In this document: positions 45,484 to 53,307 of the stretch, piece by piece
How the letters are laid out: every line of letters begins with the position of its first letter
Position numbering within the stretch: the first letter of the stretch is position 1
DNA from: an uncultured Dehalococcoidia bacterium
GTDB taxonomy: Bacteria > Chloroflexota > Dehalococcoidia > Lucifugimonadales > Lucifugimonadaceae
NCBI GenBank assembly: GCA_951812795.1
Contig: OX638325.1
Location: forward strand, 2,008,277 to 2,072,276
Reading direction: 5' to 3'
DNA length: 64,000 nucleotides
The notes under the pieces: generated by a model
Seen by the model: the letters and a program-made list of their open reading frames with translations, nothing else
Told to the model about the DNA's origin: nothing
The model's database searches: none
Translations under genes and position numbers: made by a program

Positions 45484-46365
45484 TTAGGTCTGGTTTTTGG
45501 GTGAACGTGAGAAATCATACAACTGACCGGCGACTTCAAGAATCATCTTCTGTCTGTAGAGGGGCAGCTCGGAGTTTCGCAGGTGGGCTAAAGCTCGGCG
45601 TTGAGTCATTAGTGGGTAGTCGCTGGCGAAGAAGATGCGGGTGCCGCCGACTAGTTTTTCAACGGTGTCATAGATGTCGGAGTCGTAGAGGAACGGGGTT
45701 GCTGCCGAGTCGAACCAAACGTTGGTAAGGGTCTCGTTGACTTCTGGCATGTGTTTGTAGACGGGTAATCCGCCGCCGAGGTGGGAGAAGATGAGGGCGT
45801 TATCGGGGTAGCGTTTGGCGAGCTGGGAGAGGCGGTCTGGGGTCATTGTGCCTTTTCCGGGGTATATGTGCCCTAATGGCTCGGAGCCGTGGATCACGAC
45901 GAATGCGATCTTGTTACGGGTTTCGGAGTACTGGCTGGCGACGGACATCACATCTTGTAGCTGGTCGTATGGCGGATCGACCCACCCCTGGGTGTCGGCG
46001 TGGAGTTCTCCGATGCCGCGAGCCCCAAAGTTGAGGCAGCGTTCGGCCTCTATGGGGGCGTCGTCGCCGGGCCAAAGCGGGTTTACGCTGCAGAGGGGAA
46101 TGAGGATGTCGGGGTGTCTAGCCGCGGATTCTAGGAGGTAGTCATTGGAGCGTTTTGCGAGGTCTTGGTCGGTCCATCCGAAACCGGCGATAACGGAACG
46201 ATCGACCTCGGCGCGTTCCATCTCATCGAGCAGGTGTTCGGCTTGGACGATACGAGCTTTGGGGTTGGCGAAGAGTTCGGCAAAGGTTCGGTCGCGAGCG
46301 AGCGCTTCGTCGCGGTGGTCGTTGAAGTAAGGAGGAAGGATATGGGTTAAGGCATCGACGATCAT
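45484..46365 (-). CDS. Amidohydrolase (amidohydrolase_2 type) with altered HxH motif
   Basis: A 293-residue TIM-barrel hydrolase or decarboxylase of the ACMSD-like type. The C-terminal landmarks are present: VVIHGSEPLGH, NALIFSHLGGGLP and the catalytic Asp in RIFFASDYPLM. The first metal motif, normally D-x-H-x-H, reads VDALTHILP, so the first His is Leu. That may mean altered or absent metal binding as in other members. Substrate unknown; it sits between the cyclodeaminase and a second amidohydrolase. Confidence 0.82.
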   Translation of the reverse strand: MIVDALTHILPPYFNDHRDEALARDRTFAELFANPKARIVQAEHLLDEMERAEVDRSVIAGFGWTDQDLAKRSNDYLLESAARHPDILIPLCSVNPLWPGDDAPIEAERCLNFGARGIGELHADTQGWVDPPYDQLQDVMSVASQYSETRNKIAFVVIHGSEPLGHIYPGKGTMTPDRLSQLAKRYPDNALIFSHLGGGLPVYKHMPEVNETLTNVWFDSAATPFLYDSDIYDTVEKLVGGTRIFFASDYPLMTQRRALAHLRNSELPLYRQKMILEVAGQLYDFSRSPKNQT

Positions 46366-46396
46366 AGCGAATCATCTTAATCGCCACCCACAAGAA

Positions 46397-47698
46397 TCAC
46401 ACAAGCCCAACGCCGCGCAGTTTGATTACTTCGCCTTTCTGAATAACCGTCGAAGCCCGATCCAGATCCCGAATATTCGCCGCTGGATCACCGTCGAACG
46501 CGGCGAGATCAGCGACTTTGCCTGACGTGATCGAACCGACTTCATCGTTGACGCCCAATGCCTCGGCGGTGTCGGCGGTCGCCATCCGCAATGCGCTCCA
46601 GGTATCCCATCCGAGCTTTTCGACGACGGACCAGGCGTTGGCAGCGGAGCGGTCGTGGGTGCCGTGCGGCATGCCCATGTCCAAGCCGTTTGTGAACCGG
46701 ACGCCGAGGTCGTGCATCCGATTGAGGGTTTCGTAATGTGCCACGTTATCGACGTCAGAACCGGCTACGGACCAGTGCACCGCCCTGGGCGGCGCTTCGC
46801 CTCTAGCGGTTGCTTCCTCGCCGAGAATTCCGTGGCCGATTGTTGGGTCAACCCATTGCCCCTGGTCCGACATGCGTTTTGCGGTCTCCAAATCGAACTC
46901 CAGTCCCTTCGACGGGTCTTGGGAATACCACCGGGCGTGTATCAAGTTGTGGACGTTGGCCTCGACGCAGTTTTTCACGCCTGCCGCAGAGAGGCAGTGG
47001 GCGGCGACGGTGATGCCGGACCGGGCGGCTTCTCGTACGGCGACGGCTAGTGTTTCCGCCGGGTATTGGGGAAGGCGAGGATTAGCGGTAGGGGTGAACA
47101 TGCCGCCAGTGGACATGATCTTGATGGCGTCGGCGCCTTGGCGGATTTGATTGCGGACGGCTTTGGCGACCTCATCGGCGGTATCGGCTTGTGAACCGAA
47201 GAACCAGCAGTGCCCGGCGGTTATGGTGATCGGAGTACCGGCAACCAGTAGCCTGGGTCCCGGTATGGCACCGTCTTTGATGGCTTGCTTAATCGGAAAC
47301 GCCACTTCGTTACGCGAGCCGATGTCGCGGACGGTGGTTGTACCGGCTAAGACCGCCTTGCGCATGGCCGAAACCGCACGCATCGTCAGCCGTTGGATGT
47401 CGTTCTTTTCCGCCAACGCCAAAGCCTGCGCGTCCTTCGTCGCACTGCAGTGCATGTGGCAGTGAGCATCTACGAGGCCCGGCAGGAGAGACACGTCGCC
47501 GAGGCGCAGGACTTCCGACGTTTCGTCTACATCGGACGGCAGGGATGATGCCGTCAATACATCGTTGATCTTGCCGTCGACGATACGTACCGCGGTTTCG
47601 GACAACCACTCGGTAATATCGGCATTCGCGACGCGGTCGGCGATTATGAATCTGATGTTCCGATGCAATGGGTTTCCTGAATCTCTCGATGTTGTCAT
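46397..47698 (-). CDS. Amidohydrolase (prolidase / imidazolonepropionase-like)
   Basis: A 433-residue metal-dependent hydrolase. It shows LPGLVDAHCHMH with the HxH pair, the likely carbamylated lysine in GADAIKIMSTGG, metal-binding His in VAAHCLSAAG and LIHARW, and the Asp in TNGLDMGM. The C-terminal GSITSGKVADLAAFDGDP is the usual small beta domain end. Such enzymes cleave cyclic or linear amides and some lactones. It is last in the run after the OCD-like gene and the other amidohydrolase. Confidence 0.88.
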   Translation of the reverse strand: MTTSRDSGNPLHRNIRFIIADRVANADITEWLSETAVRIVDGKINDVLTASSLPSDVDETSEVLRLGDVSLLPGLVDAHCHMHCSATKDAQALALAEKNDIQRLTMRAVSAMRKAVLAGTTTVRDIGSRNEVAFPIKQAIKDGAIPGPRLLVAGTPITITAGHCWFFGSQADTADEVAKAVRNQIRQGADAIKIMSTGGMFTPTANPRLPQYPAETLAVAVREAARSGITVAAHCLSAAGVKNCVEANVHNLIHARWYSQDPSKGLEFDLETAKRMSDQGQWVDPTIGHGILGEEATARGEAPPRAVHWSVAGSDVDNVAHYETLNRMHDLGVRFTNGLDMGMPHGTHDRSAANAWSVVEKLGWDTWSALRMATADTAEALGVNDEVGSITSGKVADLAAFDGDPAANIRDLDRASTVIQKGEVIKLRGVGLV

Positions 47699-47766
47699 TC
47701 GCTGAAACGAGTTTATACATAGTCGCGATGCGAACGTGGTAGACGCGTTGCGAAACTGGCGAGATG

Positions 47767-48957
47767 TCAGCCGAGTCTGCTGACGTTGCCACGTGCGACT
47801 CGGAAGTTCTGCGCCCCTTGCAATCTCGTTCGTCCGACGAGCGCGTCATCAGTGACAGTGAGCAGCGTCTGTTCGTACTGCGATGCGCGTTCGAGAATCA
47901 CGGCGCGCCTCATGCTGTCCATCTCTGAGAGGACATCGTCGAATGCGATAATTGGATCGCGTTTGGCAAATTCAGTCACCAAAGATGCTTCAGCTAAGCG
48001 AAGTGACAACGCGGCGGTGCGGGCTTGCCCTCGTGACGCGTATCGGCGAGAAGGTGCACCGGCGATGTTGATGCGGAAGTCGTCCAGGTGCGGCCCGATA
48101 ACCATGTGTCCCGATGATTGCTCTTTACGCTTTGATGCCATCAATCCGCTGTAGATGAGAGCCCGAAGCTCTGTCCCCTCAAGATCGTTTGACTCGGCGG
48201 CACGGGCAGCGGAACCAAGATTGGGTAGATAGGTCAGATCGAGAGATTCGCCTTCGCTCAACTCTTTGTGTACTGGTGCCGCTCTGGCCTGCAGGAGTTG
48301 CATCACTTCCCGCCGGGTCTGGATGATCTTGGTGCTCTCTTCGCAGAAGCGACCGTCCCAGAAGGCGATCTCTTCCTCGAAATCCTGGACCTCGAACGAT
48401 CCGCGCAGGAGGGCGTTGCGGCTTTGGCGGACACGGTTCAAGCGGATCAATGTCTGAACGTAGTCGGTGTCGAACTGTCCGATCAGGATGTCGAGATATC
48501 GTCGGCGAACTGCGGCGGCGCCGAGAGCTAGCTCGAGATCGCTCGCTTCGAAGATGACGACGTTGGCACGCCCGACGAATTCGACCGGCGCGACCTTGAC
48601 GCCGTTGATGCGCCACTCTTTGGATTGGAGGTTGAGACGATTAAAACTCTCGCCCATTTTTCGATTAGGGCCGGCGGTTACCTGAAGATCGAACTGAGCG
48701 CGTACCGACTCGGGGCCATTGTTGAATACGCCTAGCGCATGGACGTGCCCGCCGTCACGTGCAATCGAGTGGTTGACGACCTCGCGATCGTTGCTGGCGC
48801 GCAGCGACTTACCGACCGACAGCATGTGAACCGCTTCGAGCAACCCGCTCTTGCCATGACCGTTCGCGCCGGTGAAGACTACCAACCCCGGCGAAAGATT
48901 GATGTCGGTGTCGACGTGGTTTCTGAACCCGCTTAATTTCAGGCGAGTGAGATGGAT
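47767..48957 (-). CDS. recF: DNA replication and repair protein RecF with apparent AUC start
   Basis: An SMC-like ATPase that loads RecA at gaps. Walker A is GANGHGKSG near residue 30-38; QARTAALSLRLAE and PIIAFDDVLSEMD supply the signature and Walker B motifs. Conventional start detection gives TTG at 48885, which removes the conserved first strand. The same frame continues upstream as HLTRLKLSGFRNH before LSPGLVVFTG, the normal RecF N-terminus, with no ATG, GTG or TTG available. An ATC at 48955-48957 lies six bases after GAGGGG and is the best start. dnaA, dnaN and gyrB are not adjacent. Confidence 0.9.
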   Translation of the reverse strand: MHLTRLKLSGFRNHVDTDINLSPGLVVFTGANGHGKSGLLEAVHMLSVGKSLRASNDREVVNHSIARDGGHVHALGVFNNGPESVRAQFDLQVTAGPNRKMGESFNRLNLQSKEWRINGVKVAPVEFVGRANVVIFEASDLELALGAAAVRRRYLDILIGQFDTDYVQTLIRLNRVRQSRNALLRGSFEVQDFEEEIAFWDGRFCEESTKIIQTRREVMQLLQARAAPVHKELSEGESLDLTYLPNLGSAARAAESNDLEGTELRALIYSGLMASKRKEQSSGHMVIGPHLDDFRINIAGAPSRRYASRGQARTAALSLRLAEASLVTEFAKRDPIIAFDDVLSEMDSMRRAVILERASQYEQTLLTVTDDALVGRTRLQGAQNFRVARGNVSRLG

Positions 48958-49100
48958 GACAAACCCCTCAAATGCTACGTAACAGGTGGCGACGCAATCC
49001 TCGCTACCCCGATATGCGTATCATAATCACAGCGGTGACCAATCTGTTGCACCACCCCATTGAACGACGTTCGCTCGTCGCGCGGCTCAACCCGATAATC

Positions 49101-50363
49101 ATGCGCAAAATCCACATCGCCATCATCGCGATCGCGTTGGTCATGTTCACGGCCGCATGTGGTACCGAGTCCGCTGACCTACCAACATCAACCCGCGCGC
49201 CAACTCCCTTCAATTCCCCCTTGGATCAAGGGGGAAGGCTAACGGCGACTGTGCGCCCTGCGGATACCCCGGTGCCTGCCCCGACCGTGGAAGCAACGCA
49301 GGCAACAGCGGACGCCACCGAGAAGCCTGAACCGACGGTGTTCGCGCCAGCAACGGAACCTCCTGAACCTACGGAAGAACCTGTTACTGCCACTGCGCCT
49401 GAACGTGATTTGGATATCGTCACGCTGCTGCCGTTCGATGGCATACCGGCGATCGACAATCCGGAATTCTTCCCGGATATTGAGGCGGCCAACGAAAATT
49501 ACAACGACGGAGAACTGGTACTCGGAGTTGAGATCGATGGGGATGCACGCGCCTATTCGGTGCCGTTGCTCAGCAGCCACGAGATCGTGAATGACGTTGT
49601 CGGGGGGAAACCAATCGCGGTTACGTGGTGACCGCTCTGCTTCACTGGGATCGGGTATTCCAGAGAGGTAAATGGGCAGACGCTAACCTTCGGCGTGTCC
49701 GGCAAGTTGACCATGAACGCGTTGATCATGTACGACCGGCAAACGCGTTCTCTTTGGAGCCATTTCCTTTCGGAGGGAATCGAGGGAGACTTCAAGGGTG
49801 TCAAGTTGACAAATGTACCGCTAGTGCTGACAACGTGGCAGGAGTGGAGAACATCCTTCCCCGAAACCAAGGCCTTGTTAAAAGGCGAGTCAAGTGCGGA
49901 TCCGTACACCTACTACTATGCGCGAGGCGACGCGGGTGTGATTGGTGAATCCAATCGGGATGAACGACTTTACGGCAAGGAGCTTGTGTTGGGTTTGGGG
50001 TTTGACGACGGCGCGATCGCATATCCGCATACGGCGCTGCAAAAAGAGCAGGTCGTAAATACCGAAATCAACGGTCAGCCAATAGTCATCTACTACGATT
50101 CGCAGACCAACACTGCGACTGCGTATTCCAGGGTCGTTGGTGAAGACACTTTGGAGTTTTCGTTGGAGACGGATGAAGAGGTAGATGGTGTTGCGAGGAG
50201 ATGGATAGTGGACGATGTTTCTGGTTCGAAATGGTTGCCCTTGAATGGACAGGCTTGGAGCGGCGATTTCCAAGGAACGCGGTTGCAACCGGTGCACGCG
50301 GTCAATGTGTTCTGGTTCGCGTGGAGCGATTTCTACCCTGAAACTGAGCTTTACGGTCAATGA
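49101..50363 (+). CDS. DUF3179 lipoprotein, candidate selenoprotein (in-frame TGA at codon 177)
   Basis: Residues 1-20 are a lipoprotein signal ending FTAAC, followed by a Pro/Thr/Glu spacer. The DUF3179 domain begins around DGELVLGVEIDGDARAY and HEIVNDVVGGKPIAVT. The frame then has TGG-TGA-CCG-CTC-TGC, i.e. W-U-P-L-C, and continues without interruption through TFGVSGKLTMNALIMYDRQ to the end. In the family, as I know it, this place reads YCPLC, so the TGA stands for the first Cys. A hairpin with SECIS geometry follows directly. selD with its own Sec codon is 3 kb further on. Downstream homology at full length argues against decay. A simple nonsense mutation is the alternative. A palindromic repeat is embedded in residues 35-47. 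The apt start overlaps its stop (ATGA). Confidence 0.82.
49205..49240. repeat. Palindromic repeat embedded in frame in the DUF3179 gene
   Basis: CAATTCCCCCTTGG-ATCAAGGGGGAAGG lies inside the coding region and is read as FNSPLDQGGRL. The same element is intergenic at 53254-53293. It adds about a dozen residues to the spacer after the lipobox without breaking the frame. Confidence 0.75.
49629..49670 (+). promoter_or_regulatory. Selenocysteine codon and SECIS-like hairpin of the DUF3179 gene
   Basis: TGA at 49629-49631. The 5' arm 49638-49648 (TGCTTCACTGG) pairs with 49660-49670 (CCAGAGAGGTA) over ten pairs, two of them G-U, with one A-A mismatch. The 11-base apical loop 49649-49659 starts with G and contains GGGT. 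The loop begins 18 bases after the TGA, within the short distance typical of bacterial SECIS elements recognised by SelB. Confidence 0.75.
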
Positions 50364-50896
50364 GCGTCGACCTACGAGACTGGGTGCGTAATGTACCGGA
50401 TCATCCGACGCCGGGTATCCAGTTCAAGGATTTAAGCCCGATACTCGCTCATCCGCCGGTTTTTCGCGCCGCGATCGATTGGTTCGCCGAGCAGGTTCGC
50501 TCGATAAATCCGGATGTTTTGGCGGCAATCGACGCCCGCGGTTTCGTGTTAGCTGCGCCAGTCGCGGATCGGCTTGGAATTCCGCTCGTGATGGTCAGGA
50601 AGCGGGGGAAACTCCCGCCGCCGGTCGTCAGGAAAGAATATTCGATTGAATACGCCGAAACGTCTACAATCGAGATTCGTTCTGACGCGATTTCTGACGG
50701 TCAGCGTGTCGTTATCGTCGACGATTTGTTGGCTACGGGCGGTACCGCGATTGCAGCGGCGGAGTTGGTCGAAGGATTAGGTGGTCGCACCGTCGCACAG
50801 CTAACGCTGATCGAACTGGCGTTCTTGAATGGTCGGGAACGAATCACCGATCGCGATCCGGAGTGTGAGGTGATCGCCAACATTGTTTACGACTGA
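50360..50896 (+). CDS. apt: Adenine phosphoribosyltransferase
   Basis: Salvages adenine to AMP using PRPP. It shows DHPTPGIQFKDLSP, the Apt-specific AAIDARGFVLAAPVA, RKRGKLPPPVV and the PRPP-binding VVIVDDLLATGGTA near residues 118-131. Length 178 is typical. The ATG overlaps the stop of the DUF3179 gene (ATGA), so full translation of the upstream selenoprotein could influence apt expression. Its 3' end overlaps the convergent DUF1461 gene by ten bases. Confidence 0.95.
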   Translation: MSVDLRDWVRNVPDHPTPGIQFKDLSPILAHPPVFRAAIDWFAEQVRSINPDVLAAIDARGFVLAAPVADRLGIPLVMVRKRGKLPPPVVRKEYSIEYAETSTIEIRSDAISDGQRVVIVDDLLATGGTAIAAAELVEGLGGRTVAQLTLIELAFLNGRERITDRDPECEVIANIVYD

Positions 50897-51606
50897 TCGT
50901 TGGCAAAACGTATCTCCATCAGACGCGCTCCGACGTATAGGCCAGTAAATTCGATCACTGTGAGGAGCGCGATGAAGAGCGTCGCTTCGAGGAAGAATCG
51001 CTCCGGGAATAGCAGTAGCAGGTAGTGGCGGAACGGGTCGAGTTGCCACAGGTCGTTGGCGAAACTCAGTAGGTGGAACTGGGTGAAGATCCAGGTGAAG
51101 TCGATGATTGCGATCACGACGACCGCGGTGATTAGTATGCCCCAAACAAGTGCGCACCACCGCAACCATCTGCTCAGCGAGGCGAAGAACTCGCGGCGAC
51201 GGATGGTCAAACCAACGACGGCACAGATGGCGAGTGCGATGCCGGTCCATACGGAAACCGCGGCCACGTAGCGCATCAGATCCTTCACATCGATCATGTG
51301 GAGAATCTCACGCTCATCGAAGAGGCTCACCTCCCCTTGCGACGTGTTTACTCGCACATCCAGGCGCTCTGCGTCGTTCGCGAAGTAGTCTTTGATCTGA
51401 TCTGCCGCGGAATCCAACTCCGAGACCGGCAACCCAGTGCGCTCAGGGACGCCGTTGCGCCACCAGTTGTACGTGTAGTGCCAGTCTGAATCGGTCACGT
51501 AAGCGACATTGATGGCGATGAGGAATATCGGCAAAAGCACGGCGAACACGACGCCGAGCGCCAACATCACCCACACGGATGCCTTGAATTCACTCAATGT
51601 ATTCAC
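50887..51606 (-). CDS. DUF1461 (TIGR01906-type) integral membrane protein
   Basis: Four or more membrane helices: one near the start, then a soluble loop of about 90 residues, then three. Family landmarks are EILHMIDVKDLM after the loop and FRHYLLLLFPERFF near the end. Function unknown. The frame is open to a TTG at 51651; I prefer GTG at 51606, which gives MNTLSEFKASVWVML before the first helix. Neither start has a clear ribosome site. Confidence 0.75.
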   Translation of the reverse strand: MNTLSEFKASVWVMLALGVVFAVLLPIFLIAINVAYVTDSDWHYTYNWWRNGVPERTGLPVSELDSAADQIKDYFANDAERLDVRVNTSQGEVSLFDEREILHMIDVKDLMRYVAAVSVWTGIALAICAVVGLTIRRREFFASLSRWLRWCALVWGILITAVVVIAIIDFTWIFTQFHLLSFANDLWQLDPFRHYLLLLFPERFFLEATLFIALLTVIEFTGLYVGARLMEIRFANDQS

Positions 51607-51657
51607 GAGGTTTAATGCTAGTAAACCTCGCCACCACCGCGCCAATATCAAACGCCA

Positions 51658-52026
51658 CTATTGTGAAGCAGGCGGCATACCCGAACTGAGATTCATCGCG
51701 ATCTGGCTAGCTGTCTTGACGTTGTATTCGTTGGCTAATTTCTTGTGGTTAATCGCATCAACGATCGTGCCGATGAAGCACAGTCCGGCCGTAAGCAGGT
51801 ACAAAATCCCCAACCCGATATGACCGAGGACGAAGCGTTGAACTCCAGCGATCACAACGAATCCGATCAACGTGAAAAGCAAGATTGTTGTCTCGTCTTT
51901 GCGTTGGTTCCGGTACGCCATCGCAAACATCTGCTCGGATTCCTCCGGGATGTTTTGCACAATTCCAGATATCGCCGCCTGTTCTCCAGGCGAGATCTCA
52001 GGCAACAGCCGCATCACATTTGCCAT
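51658..52026 (-). CDS. TM2-domain membrane protein
   Basis: A 122-residue protein. The first half is a soluble helix-rich part, the second a TM2 domain: ILLFTLIGFVVIAGVQRFVLGHIGLGILYLLTAGLCFIG split over two helices with the conserved RF-LGH-GLGILYL and a DAINH end. Function unknown. AAGGAG nine bases before the ATG at 52026 sets the start. The DUF2752 gene stops two bases upstream; the pair is commonly adjacent. Confidence 0.85.
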   Translation of the reverse strand: MANVMRLLPEISPGEQAAISGIVQNIPEESEQMFAMAYRNQRKDETTILLFTLIGFVVIAGVQRFVLGHIGLGILYLLTAGLCFIGTIVDAINHKKLANEYNVKTASQIAMNLSSGMPPASQ

Positions 52027-52028
52027 AG

Positions 52029-52346
52029 TCAAAAACTCCTTATCGACTTAAAGCGTTTCATCTCAAGCGTCAAGACCCTCCAGAGGATGATCGCAACTGC
52101 CGGTATTCCTAGGATGTGCGACTCGATTGCTGAGATCACGTCGCCGCGGAAGAGATACGATATCGAATGGCCAAGCCCGAATCCCGGACTCTTGATGCCC
52201 CACACGTAGTACGGCCAAAATATCGTGAAGTGGAAATCGGAGTTCGGGTTGCCGAGCGCGAGAACAACCAGTGCTGCCACCCATATCGCTGCTTCTCGGT
52301 CAACATATCGAAGTAATTCCCGCAACGTTCTCAAACCCGAAACCAT
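52029..52346 (-). CDS. DUF2752-like membrane protein
   Basis: 105 residues with two or three hydrophobic segments. GIKSPGFGLGHSISYLFRGDVISAIESH resembles the DUF2752 core, where a CPxCGxTRA loop is followed by LLRGD-x-xxAL. The usual cysteines are replaced (SPGFGLGHS), so any metal or redox function of the cysteine form is absent. It is placed directly before the TM2 gene. Confidence 0.68.
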   Translation of the reverse strand: MVSGLRTLRELLRYVDREAAIWVAALVVLALGNPNSDFHFTIFWPYYVWGIKSPGFGLGHSISYLFRGDVISAIESHILGIPAVAIILWRVLTLEMKRFKSIRSF

Positions 52347-52397
52347 TCCTAGAGGTTACATCGCGGACAGGGTCCAGCAACAAGGTCATTTGACACG

Positions 52398-53165
52398 ATG
52401 AATAAACCAATTCCAGCCTCAGCAAACAACCAAAACGAATTCCAATTCTTGGTCGACACGGTCCGCACGCTCCGGGATCCGGACGGTTGCCCGTGGGATG
52501 CGGAGCAAACACATCAATCGTTGCGACCGAATCTGCTCGAAGAAGCTTACGAAATGCTGCAAGCGATTGAGGATAACGATGCGAACGCTCTGGAGGAGGA
52601 ACTTGGCGATGTCATGATACAGATCGTTTTCCATGCCGACATCGCGCGTCGCAACGGCGAATTCGATGCCGATTCCGTCTGCCGAAAAGTGGCGGAGAAA
52701 CTCATCCGGCGCCATCCCCACGTGTTCGGCGACGCCGAAAAACTCGATTCCGGCGAAGATGTGATCGACAGATGGGAGCGTATCAAGCGACAAGAGGCCG
52801 GCGGCGTGCGTTCCATCGTCGCATCCGTTCCCAAAGCACTGCCTGCACTCGCACAATCGACCGTATTGCAACGCCGCGCCATACGAGCAGGGTTACCAAT
52901 CGCAACCGATTCAATCAGCGGCACCGACTTTCCAGAGAGAAAGCTCGGCGAATCCGACGGCGATTTGGAATTTCGTGCCGGCCAGTTCCTAGCCGCAGTT
53001 GTCCGTTCCGTGCAGGCGCAAGGGATCGACCCGGAGACGGCGTTACTGAAAACCAACTCAGCTCTCCGCGACCGCGTCTTGCGAGCCGAAGAGTTAGCCG
53101 AAGGAACCGCATTGGCCGAATTGTCCGGCGAGGACCGCGAGCGGATTTGGCAACAAGCCCGTTAA
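52398..53165 (+). CDS. mazG: MazG nucleoside triphosphate pyrophosphohydrolase
   Basis: Hydrolyses canonical or damaged NTPs to NMP and pyrophosphate. The first MazG domain shows GCPWDAEQTHQSL, the metal motif LLEEAYEML and EELGDVMIQIVFHADIA. The second half carries the partner domain around FRAGQFLAAVVRS. Length 255 matches the two-domain form. Transcribed away from the TM2/DUF2752 pair. Confidence 0.93.
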   Translation: MNKPIPASANNQNEFQFLVDTVRTLRDPDGCPWDAEQTHQSLRPNLLEEAYEMLQAIEDNDANALEEELGDVMIQIVFHADIARRNGEFDADSVCRKVAEKLIRRHPHVFGDAEKLDSGEDVIDRWERIKRQEAGGVRSIVASVPKALPALAQSTVLQRRAIRAGLPIATDSISGTDFPERKLGESDGDLEFRAGQFLAAVVRSVQAQGIDPETALLKTNSALRDRVLRAEELAEGTALAELSGEDRERIWQQAR

Positions 53166-53184
53166 CGAGACCGTTGCGAAACCT

Positions 53185-53215
53185 CCGTCATTCCGGCGAA
53201 AGCCGGAAACCAGAG
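53185..53215. repeat. REP-like hairpin TTCCGGC-GAAA-GCCGGAA
   Basis: CCGTCATTCCGGCGAAAGCCGGAAACCAGAG, inverse orientation of the element at 33661-33689. It lies 20 bases after the mazG stop and may limit read-through, although there is no T-run. Confidence 0.75.
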
Positions 53216-53253
53216 GGGCCGGGCAACGGAGTACAAAACGAAACGCCAAGTCT

Positions 53254-53293
53254 AAACCCCCTCAAATTCCCCCTTGGACATCAAGGGGGAGGG
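53254..53293. repeat. CCCCCTT/AAGGGGG palindromic repeat, intergenic copy
   Basis: CCCCCTCAAATTCCCCCTTG-GACAT-CAAGGGGGAGGG in the gap before the selD stop. It is the intergenic relative of the copy embedded in the DUF3179 gene and of the divergent copy at 25710-25757. Confidence 0.8.
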
Positions 53294-53307
53294 TTGTGCA
53301 CAGCACC

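Noticed and set aside
49101-50363. DUF3179 gene as a pseudogene broken by a nonsense mutation
   Set aside because: Single in-frame TGA at a Cys position, intact frame on both sides, SECIS-like hairpin just downstream and a Sec-type selD nearby make selenocysteine the better explanation, though not proven.
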